From positions 4,480,001-4,544,000 of the forward strand of contig NC_133526.1 in assembly GCF_048544455.1 (NCBI RefSeq): DNA of 64,000 nucleotides, in the 5' to 3' direction. The position numbers and the translations under genes were made by a program. Positions within the stretch are counted from its first letter, which is position 1; every line of letters starts with the position of its first letter. A model generated the notes under the pieces. The model saw only the letters and a list, made by a program, of their open reading frames with translations, was not told the DNA's origin and did not search any database. Source of the stretch: Silene latifolia. Its lineage: Eukaryota; Streptophyta; Magnoliopsida; Caryophyllales; Caryophyllaceae. This document shows positions 10,828 through 24,039 of the stretch, piece after piece.

Positions 10828-12325
10828 CATGTCTTCCATGTCTTGGACCTAGTGAACTGCGTCGGGGGCCCTAGGCCTCCTTCTCCCTGAAGTTGACCCT
10901 CGGTTTTGGAGGAATGGGAGGATGACGATTCCTATGGTGATTTTGGTGATGATTTCGGTGATGAAGTGGAAAGGCCTCGTCCTAACGAAGGGAGGCGGTA
11001 TGTTATGGATCACGGCGACGCTGTAAGGTCCGTTCGACCGTGCTTGACTCATAAGCTCTTGCCATTGTTCAGGCGAGAAATTTTCGAGGGCCATTTTTTC
11101 TTCGGTAGGGGATACAAAATTGTTATCCCCGAGGAGGGTCAGGCCGTCTGTTGCCCTCCACCGGGCCACACCGGCGTGTATATGCGGCATTTGGAGTATG
11201 AGCTCCGGTTTTAGTTGAATGAGCACGTTATGGCCATTATTAGAGCCATGAACGTTGCCGTTGCACAACTGCACCCGTTGGCTATGAGGACCATAATCGG
11301 CTTTGTCTAGCTCTGTCTCTTCAAGGGAGAGGCCCCAACGGTGAATTTATTCCGCCGGCTTCACCATCTCAAACCATTTTCTGGCGCGTCGGATGGTGCG
11401 GTGTGGAGATGGAGCCGGGTTATGTCTCTGTCAACAAACTTTCTTCTTGCAAGGATCGGCAAGGCCGGTGGGTGTACGTTAAGGTCTTGATGACTATCCG
11501 CTGCCGCTTTTTTTCCAAAGACCGAGTTAACTTGCGGTGTGAGACTCGGGCGAGCACGATAGATGGGTTTCCGGAAGAAGCTCAAAATGGATGCCAGCGA
11601 TGTCTATCTCCAGGAGGATGAGAGGCTGGCAATGAGGCTCTTTGAGGTGGACAAGAGTGGGGTGCCGAAAAGATGGATTCCCCCGACGCAGATCATCCTT
11701 CAGGATGAGCCGCTCTGCCATGTCGGCCTCATACCGGCCCTAGCACGGGGTGAGTGGGGTCGGTGTGAGGCCCATCGCCGTTCTTAATGCTCTTGCTCCT
11801 CGAATTTCGGTTTATTTCCTCTACTTAACTCTTGCTTTGTTTCTTTCGCAGACCACTTTGGATCGGGCTTGTCTGAGGATATTCTCCGGAGAATGGGGCT
11901 GCACAAAGATGGAACCGTTGCCAACTTGCATCCCAAGGCTCAAACCCACGACCGTAGGAAGTCGCCGAGTGATCTTATGGAGCAGCGGCTGAAGGGCTTG
12001 AGCGTGGAGGAGGCTCAGGCGAAGGTTGTTAGCGGCGTTGTGCGTCGGACGCGGAAAACAATGTCTTCGGCGGCGAGGGCGTCGACGCCGGTTCCAACTC
12101 CCACCCCCCCTCCTAAAAAGGAGACGGTGGAGGTTGTTGATATTCCTTCTGAGGGGGACTCCGATGCGGAGGAATCTCCCCTTATCCGAAAGAGGAAGGA
12201 GGCAGCCTCTACCGTTGGCAAGGAAGTGCCTCCTCCCCGGCAAGAAGAAGCGAAGCACGGTACCTATTCATTCCGTGGCTTAAATTTAGCCGAGTCATTG
12301 GGTGCTCCCGATGACAAGCTTCTGA
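10828..12325 (+). pseudogene. Antisense accessory ORF of the Tat/Retand-like element (putative gypsy-type transposon domain family)
   Basis: This lies on the strand opposite to the element's gag, between gag-pol and the 3' LTR. Coding-like segments include FRREIFEGHFFFGRGYKIVI (around 11070-11125), HPLAMRTIIGF (around 11270-11305), the DERLAMRLFEVDKSGVPKRW stretch (around 11618-11677) and, after a 102-bp GT-AG intron at 11750-11851, DHFGSGLSEDILRRMGLHKD followed by a Pro/Lys/Glu-rich tail (to about 12250). This pattern resembles the plant 'putative gypsy type transposon' domain proteins (PF04195-like), assigned by eye. Several frame changes and a stop soon after the first ATG show decay or sequence errors, and the 3' part is cut at 12325 by the inner element. 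Tat-lineage elements such as Grande and Retand are known to carry antisense ORFs here. Function unknown. Confidence 0.6.
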
Positions 12326-14741
12326 CGATGACCGGGTTTTGCCGTCAATTCCGGTACCAAAAACAATTTATAAAGAACCAAATAAAAGTAGTATTTATTC
12401 GGGTGTCGAACACAAAGATGGCGGGGGTTAGATACTTGGTTTGTTTAAGTCTTTAGTTTAGCCAAATAAAAATAAGATGTTGATTAATATAAAACTAAGA
12501 TGCAACAAGGTATAAAATTTAAACTAAATGAAATTGTTTTTAATTAATAAGGGAAGGCTAAGGTCTTTGGGTTCACAAAGGGCAATTAGGGGGAGAAACA
12601 AGGTCTAACAAGAGAAGGGTAATAATAGTGGTCAAGGGTTTAAGACTAATTTCTTAGTCACCTTAAGCTCCTCAATAAGTTGTCACTTGATCGAGATGAA
12701 CTAGCTACAAATAAAGCATAAAGACTACCCAATAGCATGAGCACCAAGACGGATCGAATGCATCAAAGAGATGTTCTAACTTTCATTAAAACTCATCGAT
12801 AAGCACTTCTAAAACTATCTAATAGCACAATGCACCAAGGTAAGCCAAACATGTTAATGAAATGTCCAATTTTCATTGAGGCATTTCCACAAACACTTCA
12901 AATGCATTAAGAGTAGAAACCACATAATCACCCAATTCAAAAGGTTAGCAACCCAAATTCATCCCCTTAATTACCCAAATTCCCCCTAGACCCTAGATTA
13001 GACTACTCACTCATGTTCATGGGTGAGAAATTAACAACAAATTACAACAAAACACAAGTAAACATTGTAAATATGATAAAGATGGGAACTTTTGATGAAT
13101 AACAATTAAACAACATAAGAAATGTAAACAAACGAAAATAATGTAAATAAAAGATGAGAATTTTACCAACAAAGAGGAAAGTAACAATCTTGGACAATAA
13201 TGGAAGAATGAATTTCTTCCAATCTTCAAATACAACCCAAAATACTAAGACTATGACTAAATCTAAACTAATTTGATGAGTAATTAAAGTCTAATTAAGG
13301 AAAGATTACAACTTTAATAAGAGGAAAATTGAGAGAGGAGAAATATTTTTCTAGGGTTCTACAAATATATGAGAGAGAATAATCTAATCTAATTTCTATT
13401 CTAATTTCTAATATGGTCTAATTCGTAGTGTAATGTGTGGTAGAAGAGTCTTTATACTATTTTAATTAGTAATACAAACTAATGATAATAATAATATAAT
13501 AATAATAATATTATTAATAAACCTAATACTAAACTAATCGACACACACCAAATGACACAACCATCCCCTAATTAAAACAAAACAAAAGCAATAAAAAGGG
13601 GAAAAGGGGATAAAACGACAACACACAAAAATCGCAGAACATGGGTCTCAGTAAGCACACCGGCCAGCCCGGTTGTGAACCGGCACAAAACCCTCTGTAA
13701 CTTTGACATGAAATTGATAGGATTTAGAGCCGGTAAGGTGTCGGCAGACGGTTGACCGTCCCGAGAGCCATTTGCTGAATTGTTGCGGATTGAGAGCCGG
13801 TGAGGCGGCAGCCGGTTTGCTTTAAGCTCGAGCCATTTGAGGCGATGGTTGATTGGTGATGGAGAATTGATGGAGGCCGAAGAAGGTGATGAAGGTGGTT
13901 GTTGAGTCTGTTGCTGTTGATTGTTGATGGAGGTGAATGGTGATGGCGGTCATGGTGGTTGGTCGTGCGTGGTGAAGGTGAGGCAGAGATGAAGGTGGAG
14001 ACGAGGTGGTTCCAACTGTGGTGGTGTTCATGGTGATCTTTGAAATGGTTACGAATGGTGGCGGTTTGTAATCTTTGCTGGGCGGTTTAATTTGCAGGTA
14101 GGAGACGGGTTGATGGAGATATTGATGGTGATCGTTGATGTCGGGTTTGATGGTACTAAAATGGAGGATTGGTTATGGTTTATGGTGAAGGAGGTTAATG
14201 GTGGTCGAATTGGTGAAATGGTGCAGATGGTGGATTGATAAAAATGGTGGAGCTCGGATTGGAGCCGTTGATCGAGTAGTGTGAATGGTGGTGAAGGGAG
14301 ATCGATTACAGTGATTGAAGAAGTAAGCCAAGTTGTGAATTTGGCTTATTAAGGTTGACTTGGCTCTATTTGGACTTTGCTCCAATTGATTAACACAGAC
14401 TTCTCTTAACCCGTCTTCATTCTATCGGTTTCTGTCTCGATTTCCCTTCCATTATTCACGAACCCGACTCGGTTTATGACCTTGCTCACGAACTCGTACC
14501 TACAAGATCGCATAGTGAAACCCAAATTCCGACAAAAAGTATACATTTATTCGCGATAATTAAAACTAAACTATTAAATACTAATATCATATAAAAGCCC
14601 GACTAAATATTAAATATAACTAAGACGACTAATTATTATTAATTAGTAATTAAATGAACTATTTAAACATTTAAGCACGCAAAATCGAGTCGGAATAAGA
14701 GTAAAAGCGCGGGGTAAAAGCTACCAAAATACTACTCATCA
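12326..14741 (-). repeat. 3' LTR of the LARD-like element
   Basis: About 2.4 kb, starting (C)GATGACCGGGTTTTG and ending ACTACTCATCA on the plus strand, nearly identical to 37036-39447. It holds an AT-rich part, a long GGTGGTGATGG-rich part (about 13810-14290) that gives spurious His/Thr-rich frames on the minus strand, and a TAATAATAATA microsatellite near 13490. No host gene is seen. Confidence 0.88.
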
Positions 14742-16462
14742 AATCTCCCCACACTTAAACCTTACTCGTCCTCGAGTAAGCTCATTTAATTAAACTAAGA
14801 CCCGTAATATAAAAGGACTAGATAAACTAATAATATCCGATGAAAGGCAATTAACGGGCCTTCTCCGTCCCTTCAACTCACAACGAGACACAATGAGGTA
14901 TGCATTCCGATGCAAGGCAAGTGGGGGCTTGCGGAAAATCTAGACACATCCAACATTTAAGCACGTAATCAATCATAAGATGCATCACAAAAAGTCAAAC
15001 CGCTTTCCTCATCTAAGCGGCCGTTTTGCTTTGAACTATTAAAGGTTTTGGTCGGGAGATACCGTCTCATAGTCTTGGCGGGTGTCAATGCCCTAGTGGT
15101 GGCTCAAGCAACCTCAATATGACAACCAAATGCCTAGGAAACAAATTCAAAGGCGGAAAAGGGGGAAGCAAAGCCTAACCTTTAAGATTTACACGACACA
15201 CACAAGATTCAACCAAATTGACCCATGACTAAGGGGACCAAGATTACCGACTTCCTCACGGTTTTCACTAATCTCTCATTTTGTTTTTGGAACGGGTGAT
15301 TTTTGTGCAAAAAGTAACCAAAATCACTCATCTACTCGACTCGTGGGACATGCCCGCAATCTAACATGGAATCTTCTCCTACAAGACCATTAATGAGATG
15401 CAAAAAAGGAAAATATGCATAAAAGAAACAAGGGTTGTAACGGGGCTAGGTGATGGGTCGAAACGGGATTGGTGCAAGCACCGTTATGGATCATTTGGAG
15501 TTTAAAATCAAGTAGTTGTCAAAATTCCGCTTCTTCCACTTTTATTACAACAAATGAGTAACGTCTACACCCTAACAAAAACCGGTTTCCCGAATTAATG
15601 CAAACATTGTGCAAACCCGACTCTCTTTGGAAAAATACAAAAATCGTCACCTTATTGCAACCAATGAGTAACGTCTACACCCTAACAAGAAATTGGCTTG
15701 CCAAAATCGAGCAAAAAATGTGTAAACCCGACTCACTTAGGAAAAACATCAAGTCCCCTTTTATTCTTGCAACGCCTTTTTCTACTCCATTGATGAAGGA
15801 GTGTTGCTTGGCTTTTTCTCATCAAACAAAGTAATTGTGCAATTTTTTTTTTCTTTTTCGTTACATTTTTCTCCTTTTCTATTTTCTTTTTCTTTTCTTT
15901 TTCAAAACCTCTTTATTCAAAGCAAACCAAACTAAACCATCATTCCGACTCAAATGGATTGTGCACATCCACTAAACCAAGATTCAAATCCCCTTGCTTC
16001 AAACTACCAAAACTCATAGACAACTTTCTTGATCAAGGTCGGTTGTTTTTGGGTTGTAGTTAGTATCGTAGGTATCAAATGAAAGGTCAAGGCTCAAAAG
16101 GGGTAAACAAAATCGGTCCTAGTCTAAAGGGTCGAAAAATTAGGCTTATTTGGCAATGTGAGGCTCAAAAAATGAAATGCAACTTGTTGTTTCAAAATAT
16201 GCATATAAATGAACATCTCATGGTCTAAAAGGAAAGGACGCCATGCTTGTGCGTCGAGATGTGACATGCCACACAAGGAGCCTACTCACACCTAAAGGGG
16301 GACCGGGTATGGATGTACCGATCCCAAGGAGGCTCTATCCTCACCTTTGAGTAGCTATGTCGAAATCTAGGCCTAGTCTACGGTCTTGGTCTCACATGGT
16401 GGTCAAAACTTCCCGGTCTAGCCTCATTTCCCGGGTATTTGCAAGCAAACACCCTAACAAGG
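14742..16462 (-). other. 3' internal region of the LARD-like element, non-coding
   Basis: This begins with the polypurine tract. It contains a direct repeat of about 112 bp: the block AGTAACGTCTACACCCTAAC occurs at about 15557 and 15669, each followed by related AACCCGACTC text. It also holds a T-rich CTTTTTCTTTTC tract (15840-15905). No supportable reading frame is present. It ends at CACCCTAACAAGG, where the Ogre-like element is inserted. Confidence 0.7.
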
Positions 16463-18845
16463 TGTAGACACCTCGTTTACGCACCCTCGCAAACCACCCA
16501 GTGATGATTGGGCCGCATGTTTGATTCGCGGAACGATTAGTGACAGTTCGTAAGTTTATCGTCAAGTGATTGCTCAAATATAAATGTCAACCTCTTAGTT
16601 GTCATCTACGTGCCGATACGGTCGTTTTGGCAAAGATAATTAGAGTACATTCGAGTCCGGTCAAAAACCGTCTCCATTTTCGATAGTTTGTTAAATCCCG
16701 AGTCGGAATGTTCTGGAATGTTCCGGATATTTCTATTCCATATTCATCAAATTTTATCTTTTGGCAAATAATATCCCGTAATATTCAAAAGATAATCAAA
16801 TTAAATCCGTCCTACCATAACTAAAACGCGAAATCTTTCTTAAACAGAGGAAACCTCCGGGAACAAAGGCGCGACTGCTGCGCCTCTTCCAAGAGACGCA
16901 GTGGCTGCTGCGCCTCTTCCCAGGCCCTTCTTTGCATGATTTACGTATCTTTTTTATATCTTTCCGAGATTCACTTCCAAAGAGTCTCCGAAACCCTATT
17001 CCTTCACGTGATTAGTATAAATAGGAGCTTTCGTTCCTCATATTTCTCACGCGAGTGTCCGCCCTTCTCTTCTCCCTTTGCATTCTAGACTTCGTTCTTA
17101 CTAATTGGCGCCTACGTGCTTGAACCTTCGACCACGTAAGCTCGGATCTTTCCGGGTACCAGCCTCTCCGTTGCATGACCGACCAATTTGACCAACTACA
17201 CTCAATCAATCTAATTAATCAATCTTGTTAAATCGTTTTCCTCTTTCGAGGGCACTCTTTCCTTGCATTCGCGTCGAGCATCACTAATCGATTTTCTTAG
17301 TTCTTCTCGTTCCGTCAACATGTAAGTCTGAGGGTGTATTAATCTCTCCTTTTATTTATTGTATTTTATTTATCGTATCACAATTGTAAGGTTTATGTCG
17401 AAAGCACCTCATTAAAACCGATTTCTAAAACCGTCTTTAAAACCTGTTTTATGGATTTCCGGTAGATAGACAGTCGAGAAAAGACGCAAAGAATCGCGCG
17501 CTCTTCAAAGGAGCGCGCACTGCTGCGCCTCTTCATGAGGCCGCCGATTCCTGCTTCTTTTCTTCTTCTTCGTCCTCTCGTAATTCGTCTCGTTTTTTTT
17601 ATTTGCTTTCAATTGTTTTTACATTAATTCGTTCACATGATCATTAATAAATTATTCATTCATCATTAATATGTTTTATTCATTGTTATTCCGACTTAAA
17701 TCCTAGATAATCGATATTTACGGGTTTTTTGTCATTAATGTTCAAACCCGGATTCTTAGGGATTCAATCTGTCCATATTGAGTTTAAAGATTCGTCATTG
17801 ATATATTTGCATCCGTATTCATTGATATTTCGTCATTGTTTAGTTTGTTTCACCGATGTCACTAATTAATCGTTCATTAACATCGACCCTTCACATGTTT
17901 AACTGTCTTCGTCTCGCCTCATCCATGTTTATTGTTTTATGACTCAAATCACATGTTAAATAATCAGAAATCACTTTCATCCGAGTACATAATCTAAATC
18001 AATCCCTTAAATTCACCAATTAACGTTAACAATTGCGGTTTTGGCTTCACGACCCGAGAGTTCGTCCTTGGAAATGACGCAGCGTCTGCTGCGCTCTTCC
18101 AAAGGGCGCAGATGTCTCTTCTGTTCCAGGGCGACTTCGTCCCCGAACTCCTTTTCTCGCCTTGACCTAGATTAATTAGTTTACGTATCAATTAACTAAT
18201 ATTCGTAATATCGCTAATTCCTGTTCGTTGATTTGTTATTTTATTCTTTTATTCCTTTTTATCAAATTATCCGTTTTAAAGGTACTTTCGACATAAACCG
18301 CCTAGTCCAATGTAATTAATGTAATTTCCATTATTGTATTCCTTTCATTTATTTCATTGTTTTGTGTGCTTCCACATGTAATCAATATTAAATCCCACTT
18401 CGACCCCAATTGTATGCCTAATTAATTGTTCACCGACTTAGCTAATTCACATGTTAGGATTAATCTATTGGATGTTGCATTGCATGCATATAGCCGACGA
18501 TATATCAAGTACGAATAAACTCCCTAATCATTAGTAGAGGCCGCTATCGAGGCGGGCGGGATTAGGTGTTCGATCAAAAGAGCTTCCTAATACGTACCCT
18601 CACCCCTTACTCCGATCTCCGTGAGCACCCGTGTTCATTGGCATCCGCGAGAGTCATTCTAGACATAGAATGCTAAGGGTAACGATTGCTTAGTGTTCAT
18701 GTCTTTACTTTGTGTCTTGACATGACACGAGGTATTCGAACGGTTCCAATTTCCCATAAAAATTGGTGGCGACTCCTTACAAAATGCAAACGCTTGTTTT
18801 CGAGCCCTTCACTACCAAGCGCCCCGTGGCGGCCCGCTGTCCACG
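16463..18845 (+). repeat. 5' LTR of the Ogre-like element
   Basis: It begins TGTAGACACCTCG and ends CTGTCCACG, where the right LTR has CCACA. The TATA box TATAAATA is at 17016-17023, preceded by a CACGTG E-box/G-box core at 17005-17010. GC-rich hairpin modules occur at 16878-16901, 17496-17518 and 18089-18111. Small frames in it (for example near 17012-17209) are not genes. Confidence 0.9.
17016..17023 (+). promoter_or_regulatory. TATA box of the Ogre-like 5' LTR
   Basis: TATAAATA, preceded by ATTAG and followed by GGAGCTTTCGTTCCTC. The same box is at 34004-34011 in the 3' LTR. The upstream hexamer CACGTG (17005-17010) is a G-box core and could bind bZIP or bHLH factors. Confidence 0.7.
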
Positions 18846-18848
18846 CTT

Positions 18849-18866
18849 TGGCGACTCATTGGGGAA
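18849..18866 (+). other. Primer-binding site of the Ogre-like element
   Basis: TGGCGACTCATTGGGGAA begins three bases after the 5' LTR. It fits the TGGCGACTC-type site reported for Ogre elements (tRNA-Arg primer). The tRNA match is from memory of the family, not from alignment. Confidence 0.7.
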
Positions 18867-19645
18867 TATACACTTACGTGTAGCTAGGGTGAAACTTGAA
18901 CAAGGTTAGGGAATAAGTTTGTACAAGACAATTGCTCGGTTCTCATAACCTCGGTCTTCCTGGACCGTTTATTCGGCCTTCCTAGGCCCAACCCAACCCA
19001 TTCGACCAATCGTCCCGTCTAAACGGTCCTAATTCTTATGTGGGCCTAAAGATGGATAGCGATTGACGTCATCCATACCATGATGCTTACTCTTGTTTGT
19101 ATCAAGGGCCTTCACTACCTGAGGAAATGGACTAGGAATCGGCCTTACTCTTGTTTGGCACGAGCCTCTCCCAAGACTTCGGGTTTGATGGTTCGGTATG
19201 GCAACCTACCCTTTAAACCAAAACCCTTCTAAACGCACTCAAAGATCCCGTTATAATGCTTGTATAAATGTGCAAACCTTATGTGATCACCATTCTAAAC
19301 AAAACCATGATTTAACTTTCAAAAAATCAAAACCCGTTTTCAATCAAGAATTTCGAAAATAGGGCCTTTAATTAGTACAAAATCCGGTCAAAACTCTGTC
19401 CGTTTGTCGTGTCAAAATTCGGGCCACAAGCCCATTTCAAAACCTCACCTCGAGTCCACTCCTACAACTACACTACAGTTGGCTAGGACACACATTTTCA
19501 AAGACCTTGTCTTTCTTCAAAACTCACTCGACACAAGTGGCACACACCCACTTCATGAGTCAAGTCTTTTCCTCTTTTAGCAAGTGTGATAGAATAGTCG
19601 ATCGTGTTTTGATTCGTCGCCGATCCCTTGTCCAGTTTCCAAGAT

Positions 19646-21457
19646 GCCTGGGTCAAGTGATGATACGAACCTCCAAAGAACTTCAAGAGAATAGTGATCG
19701 AATCCTAGCCGCGCTGGCCCAAATGCAAATTACCCAAAACCAAACCTATGACCGCCTCGAGCTCATCGAAGGCCGTATCTTTGACGAGAGGAAGGTTGCC
19801 TCCCATTAAAGGTGAAGTACTACAGTTTTCCGATGACGAGTCTAAGGATGAAAGTCCTCCCATGGGGATGACCGCAGCTGAGAAAAGACTCCAATACCTA
19901 GAGGAGCAATTGATGTACCTTAAAGGAGATGACATTTACAGGGAGAACAATCGTAAGTATGAAGCCGTCAATTCCAAATTGCCCACCAACTTTAGCATGA
20001 CGGATATCCCTAAGTTCAAAGGACACGAGAACCCTTTAAACCACATCCGAGCTTTCAAAGATTACATGTCTATCAAAGGCATCAAACCCGAGATGTTCTT
20101 AAGGATCTTTCCTTCATCTCTCGACACCATCCCGAAGCAATGGTTCTATACCCTAGATCACAAGAAGGTCGCTACTTGGGAGGACGCCGCGATCGAATTC
20201 TCAAAACAATACGCGGATAATGCCGAGATCCAAGTCAATATGCGCACTCTAGAGGTTCTTACCCAGAATGACAAAGAAGGATTCACCGACTTTCTAAGTA
20301 GGTGGAGGAAGACTAGTACTCAACTAGTAGAACGCCCGGATGAGGCCACTCTTGTGGAGAAGTTCGTGGACAATCTCAAGCCCATATATGCCAACCATTT
20401 GAGATATCAAAACATCAAGACTTTCAAAGACTTAACCGTGTTGGGGACACGAATTGAAGATGACATCCGCAAAGGGCTCTTGTCCAAAACGGTAGGTCGA
20501 GGATATCAAGGGTCCACAAGTCGTTCATACGGCTCTACTAGCAAGACCGACGAGGTTAACCTTCTCGAACCATCCAAGAAAACTAGCCCACCAAGGAAGT
20601 TCACAAACCTTGGGGATACATACTCCAATGCTCTAAAAAGGCTAGTGAAGCAAGGCAAACTCCAACCCATTGGACCTACTCCCGAGCCCGAAAGGAAGTC
20701 CAAATTCTGGGACGAAAATTCCTACTGTGAATACCATAGGGGTAAGGGGCACGACACCGAAAAATGCTACAAGTTAAAACACGTGCTTCAAGATATGATC
20801 GAAGATGGTCGACTTCCAATTCCACCAGGAGGTAAGCCTAATAACACTCAGAATCCTCTTGGAGTTCTAGTGATTACAAGTGATGAATCTACCTTAGATT
20901 GCTCACATCTCATTTCTCCCGCCGAGGATGAAATTCAGGCAATTGAGAAAGAAGGACTCTACTCTACCATCTCCCCCACCATTTCCGACTTCATCGCATG
21001 GGCAAGAAGTGTAGATAGACAAGTGTGGGAATTAGAAAGCATGGTAATGATCTTACGCGATCCCAATGCAACACCTAAAGAACGCGTACCATTGATCTTC
21101 GCTCCAAATGCCACTATGCAAGAAGTAGTCGCCGTGGTCGATAAACTAGTCGATCAAATCATACAACTAGAAAGTGACATCATGAGGATGAGGGAACTAG
21201 CCGCAATCAATGGGGTTTGGGCCGATGACGATGAAGATGAATACCTCATTGAAAACTCCTTAGTCAAGGAAATAGTCCAAAATGGCGAAGACCAAGATGT
21301 GGATCACCTAACTCGCTCGGGTCGTCCATACCAAAACACTACTCAAAACGGTCCAACCAACGTCATCACACCAAATGACAACGAAGATGACCCCACCGAC
21401 CATTTGCTCAAGCAATTACAAAGAACCAAGGCTGATCTTTCTCGGTCCGGCAACTAG
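19646..21457 (+). CDS. gag polyprotein of the Ogre-like element, frameshifted near the N-terminus
   Basis: The main open frame is 19748-21457 (569 codons from its first ATG). The true N-terminus probably lies in another frame upstream: the segment ENSDRILAALAQMQITQNQ (around 19690-19745) reads straight up to it with a shift near 19790. In the long frame, residues about 70-245 match the retrotransposon gag core (QWFYTL, TWEDAAIEFSKQY, FTDFLSRWRKTS, ATLVEKFVDNL). A single zinc-knuckle-like motif CEYHRGKGHDTEKC lies at residues 327-340. An acidic region near 490-500 (ADDDEDEY) precedes the link to protease. The product would form the virus-like particle and bind element RNA. The frame closes at 21457, where a C/G-rich CGGTCCGGC stretch probably breaks the continuation into protease. 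Confidence 0.88.
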
Positions 21458-21928
21458 TGGCAAGCTCATTTCACACCGCCAAGCTTTATCGCAAGCTTTG
21501 GCCAAATTGAATGTGGCACATAACTCTACTCCTCAAGATGTAGTCAACTTGGTCTTCCAAGAATCCCAAACTAAGTAACCCCTGTTACTTTCTCGGATGA
21601 AGACTTGCCACCTTTTGGCGCCAGTCACAACCTTGCTCTATACATCACCGTCATCTGCCTAAAGAAGAATGTGCCAATGACCTTGGTGGATGATGGCTCC
21701 GCAGTCAATGTCATACCCCTCAAAACGGCATACAAACTAGGCATGAAAGAGTCGGACTGGACTCCTACAAATCAAGGTGTACGGGCATATGACGGTACAC
21801 GACGAAAAGTGGTAGGACTTGCCAATCTAACCATAGCAACGGGACCAATCGAACGAAAGGTTAACTTCCAAATAGTGGACATCGAAGCTTCATTCAACAT
21901 ACTGGAAGGCCTTGATTCATGCTTCTAA
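21458..21928 (+). CDS. Aspartic protease region of the Ogre-like polyprotein (fragmented)
   Basis: A frame at 21605-21928 contains the retropepsin active-site block LVDDGSAVNVIPL (DDGS at residues 29-32 of that frame). It continues with GVRAYDGTRRKVVG and FNILEGLD, as in Tat/Ogre proteases. Upstream, SQALAKLNVAHNSTPQDVV (around 21485-21545) is the usual linker after gag. Frames at 21919-22191 and 22182-22631 carry the continuing pre-RT linker (for example the MRPYLPTLNGYFVQEG and FHDCYFIPPE stretches) in different phases. The protease would cut the gag-pol precursor. At least three phase changes make this copy inactive as read. Confidence 0.8.
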
Positions 21929-23179
21929 AGCAAAGAACATCCACCCTTCATCAAAAGATCAAGATCCCACTAAATGGCAAAGTTGTGACAATCACTTCGT
22001 CACCCATTAAGGCTATAATCGAGAAGCAATCAAATAATCAAGTCCTTGCGGATCCCATATACGAACTTGGGGGCTTCCAAAGTGTAAATGTCATAGAAAG
22101 TGAGTTGGCACCCTTATACTATAATCCCTACTCCAACTTGGTGGTCAACCACATACTCAAGAACCAAGGATACTTCCCCGAATGCCTTTGAACCCGATTC
22201 GGAAAAACACCTTCGCGCCATACAAGAAAGGCAACTCATCGAGAATACCACTTGGACTAGGGTACAAACCCACAACAAGAAGTTCTCAAATGCTCGCCCA
22301 AGTCCAAAACCGCAAGTATGTAGGAGTCCAAATGAGGCCATATCTTCCTACCCTCAATGGATACTTCGTCCAAGAAGGAAGTTCAGAACTCTTTCATGGA
22401 TTTCCCGAACCTTGGCATTACCTCGAGAGGAAGTTAGCCGGAATCGAGATCTTTCACGATTGCTACTTCATCCCTCCAGAAACGGTTCCTACACACAAAA
22501 CCCGTCAAGCACCTTGCTTAGACGAACAAGCTGTTAGCCTCCTGCTTGGAGAGGACCGATTTGTTAGGGGCCGCGCAGATGAGATCATCACTACGATATT
22601 TCAAGACGATCGCTTCAACCCCACCGCTTGATCACGTAAATCGACACCAAGCAGCAGAAAGGATGGAGAAAATCAATCAAGTGGACAAACAAACAAGGAA
22701 GACTCTTCAAGCTCACCACCGGAGAAGGAGAGATGTTCAAAGAAGAACCAAAGACGACGAATCGAATCGAGTCGAGTCGAGTCGAGTCGAAATCTAGAGG
22801 AGTCGTTAGAGAGTCTACTCTCGTCGTCATCCCCACTCCCCTCGTCTCTCCTAGCTTATTTTCGAGTAGTCACGTAGTTCGGGAAATGCCCCACCATCGT
22901 CCCTTTGCCGCCACTATCCTTGGATCAGTTGGCCTCTTTGTTTCAACTTTACTCAAATCTTAATATGAATAAATCGGTTCGCTTACTTTTGCGTTATCTT
23001 GAGTGCAATTCTTTTATGATGATACCGAGGATGACCAAAACCCGTGACTTGACCGAAATACCTCCCTACGTAGCCAAAGAAATACTACAGAAGGGGAAGG
23101 GGGACTCGTAATTGAGGACACCGAACCCATCAATGTTGGAACCGAACTAGAACCCAAAGAACTTAGGATAGGGACTACC

Positions 23180-23870
23180 TTGAGCTCAACCGAAAGAACC
23201 GATTTCATAGACCTCCTAAATGAATTCAAAGACGTTTTCGCTTGGTCCTACAAAGACATGCCAGGGATCGACAGGATATCGCCGAACACAGAATTCCGAT
23301 TAAGCCAGTTTCAAACCTCAGAAATGTGGAAGCTTCGACGAATGAGAACAGAGTGGGCTCTAAAGATTAAGGAAGAAGTCGACAAACAATTCAAAGCCGG
23401 GTTCATCAAAGTTTCCGAGTATTCTCGACCGGGTAGCTAACATAGTACCCGTGCCCAAAAAGGATGGGAGAATCCGAGTTTGTGTTGACTTTAGGGATTT
23501 GAACAAAGCAAGCCCAAAAGACGACTTCCCTCTACCTCACATCGACATATTGGTAGACAATACTGCAGGACCATGCATTACTATCCTTCATGGATGGATA
23601 TGCAGGTTACAACCAAATCAAAATGGCCATGGAAGACATGCATAAGACCGCGTTCGTCACCCAATGGGGAACCTATTGCTATACAAGAATGCCGTCGGAC
23701 CGATCAACGCCGGGCTACATACCAACGCACCGCGACTACACTCCTACATGACATGATGCATAAAGAAGTCGAGGTATACGTGGATGACATGATCGTCAAA
23801 TCCAAGGAAAGAGAGGGACATATTGCGAACCTTCGCAAGTTCTTCGCAAGGCTACTAAGTACAATATGAG
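23180..23870 (+). pseudogene. Reverse transcriptase region of the Ogre-like element (frameshifted)
   Basis: RT blocks lie in several frames: FAWSYKDMPGI (around 23238-23270), VPKKDGRIRVCVDFRDLNKA (around 23448-23507), DDFPLPHIDILVD (around 23521-23559) and the catalytic YVDDM (around 23775-23789) followed by IVKSKEREGHI. The catalytic aspartates are present, but the segment between the fingers block and YVDD changes frame more than once and has lost residues. RT would copy element RNA in the particle. Confidence 0.85.
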
Positions 23871-24039
23871 ACTCAACCTCAAAAATGCACGTTCGGGGTG
23901 ACATCCTGAAACTCCTAGGGTACGTCGTTAGCCAACGAGGCATAGAAATAGATCCTTCCAAAATCAAAGCTCGATCGAAATGCCACAACCTCAAACAAAA
24001 AAGAAGTCGAGGATTCCCGGGAAAAGTGCAATACATAAG

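Noticed and set aside
11821-12258. Arg-rich minus-strand frame
   Set aside because: It is the shadow of the antisense accessory gene (plus strand), which has the coherent sequence.
13822-14385. His/Thr-rich minus-strand frames, repeated at 38529-39091
   Set aside because: They arise from the GGTGGTGATGG-rich part of the LARD LTRs; no domain.
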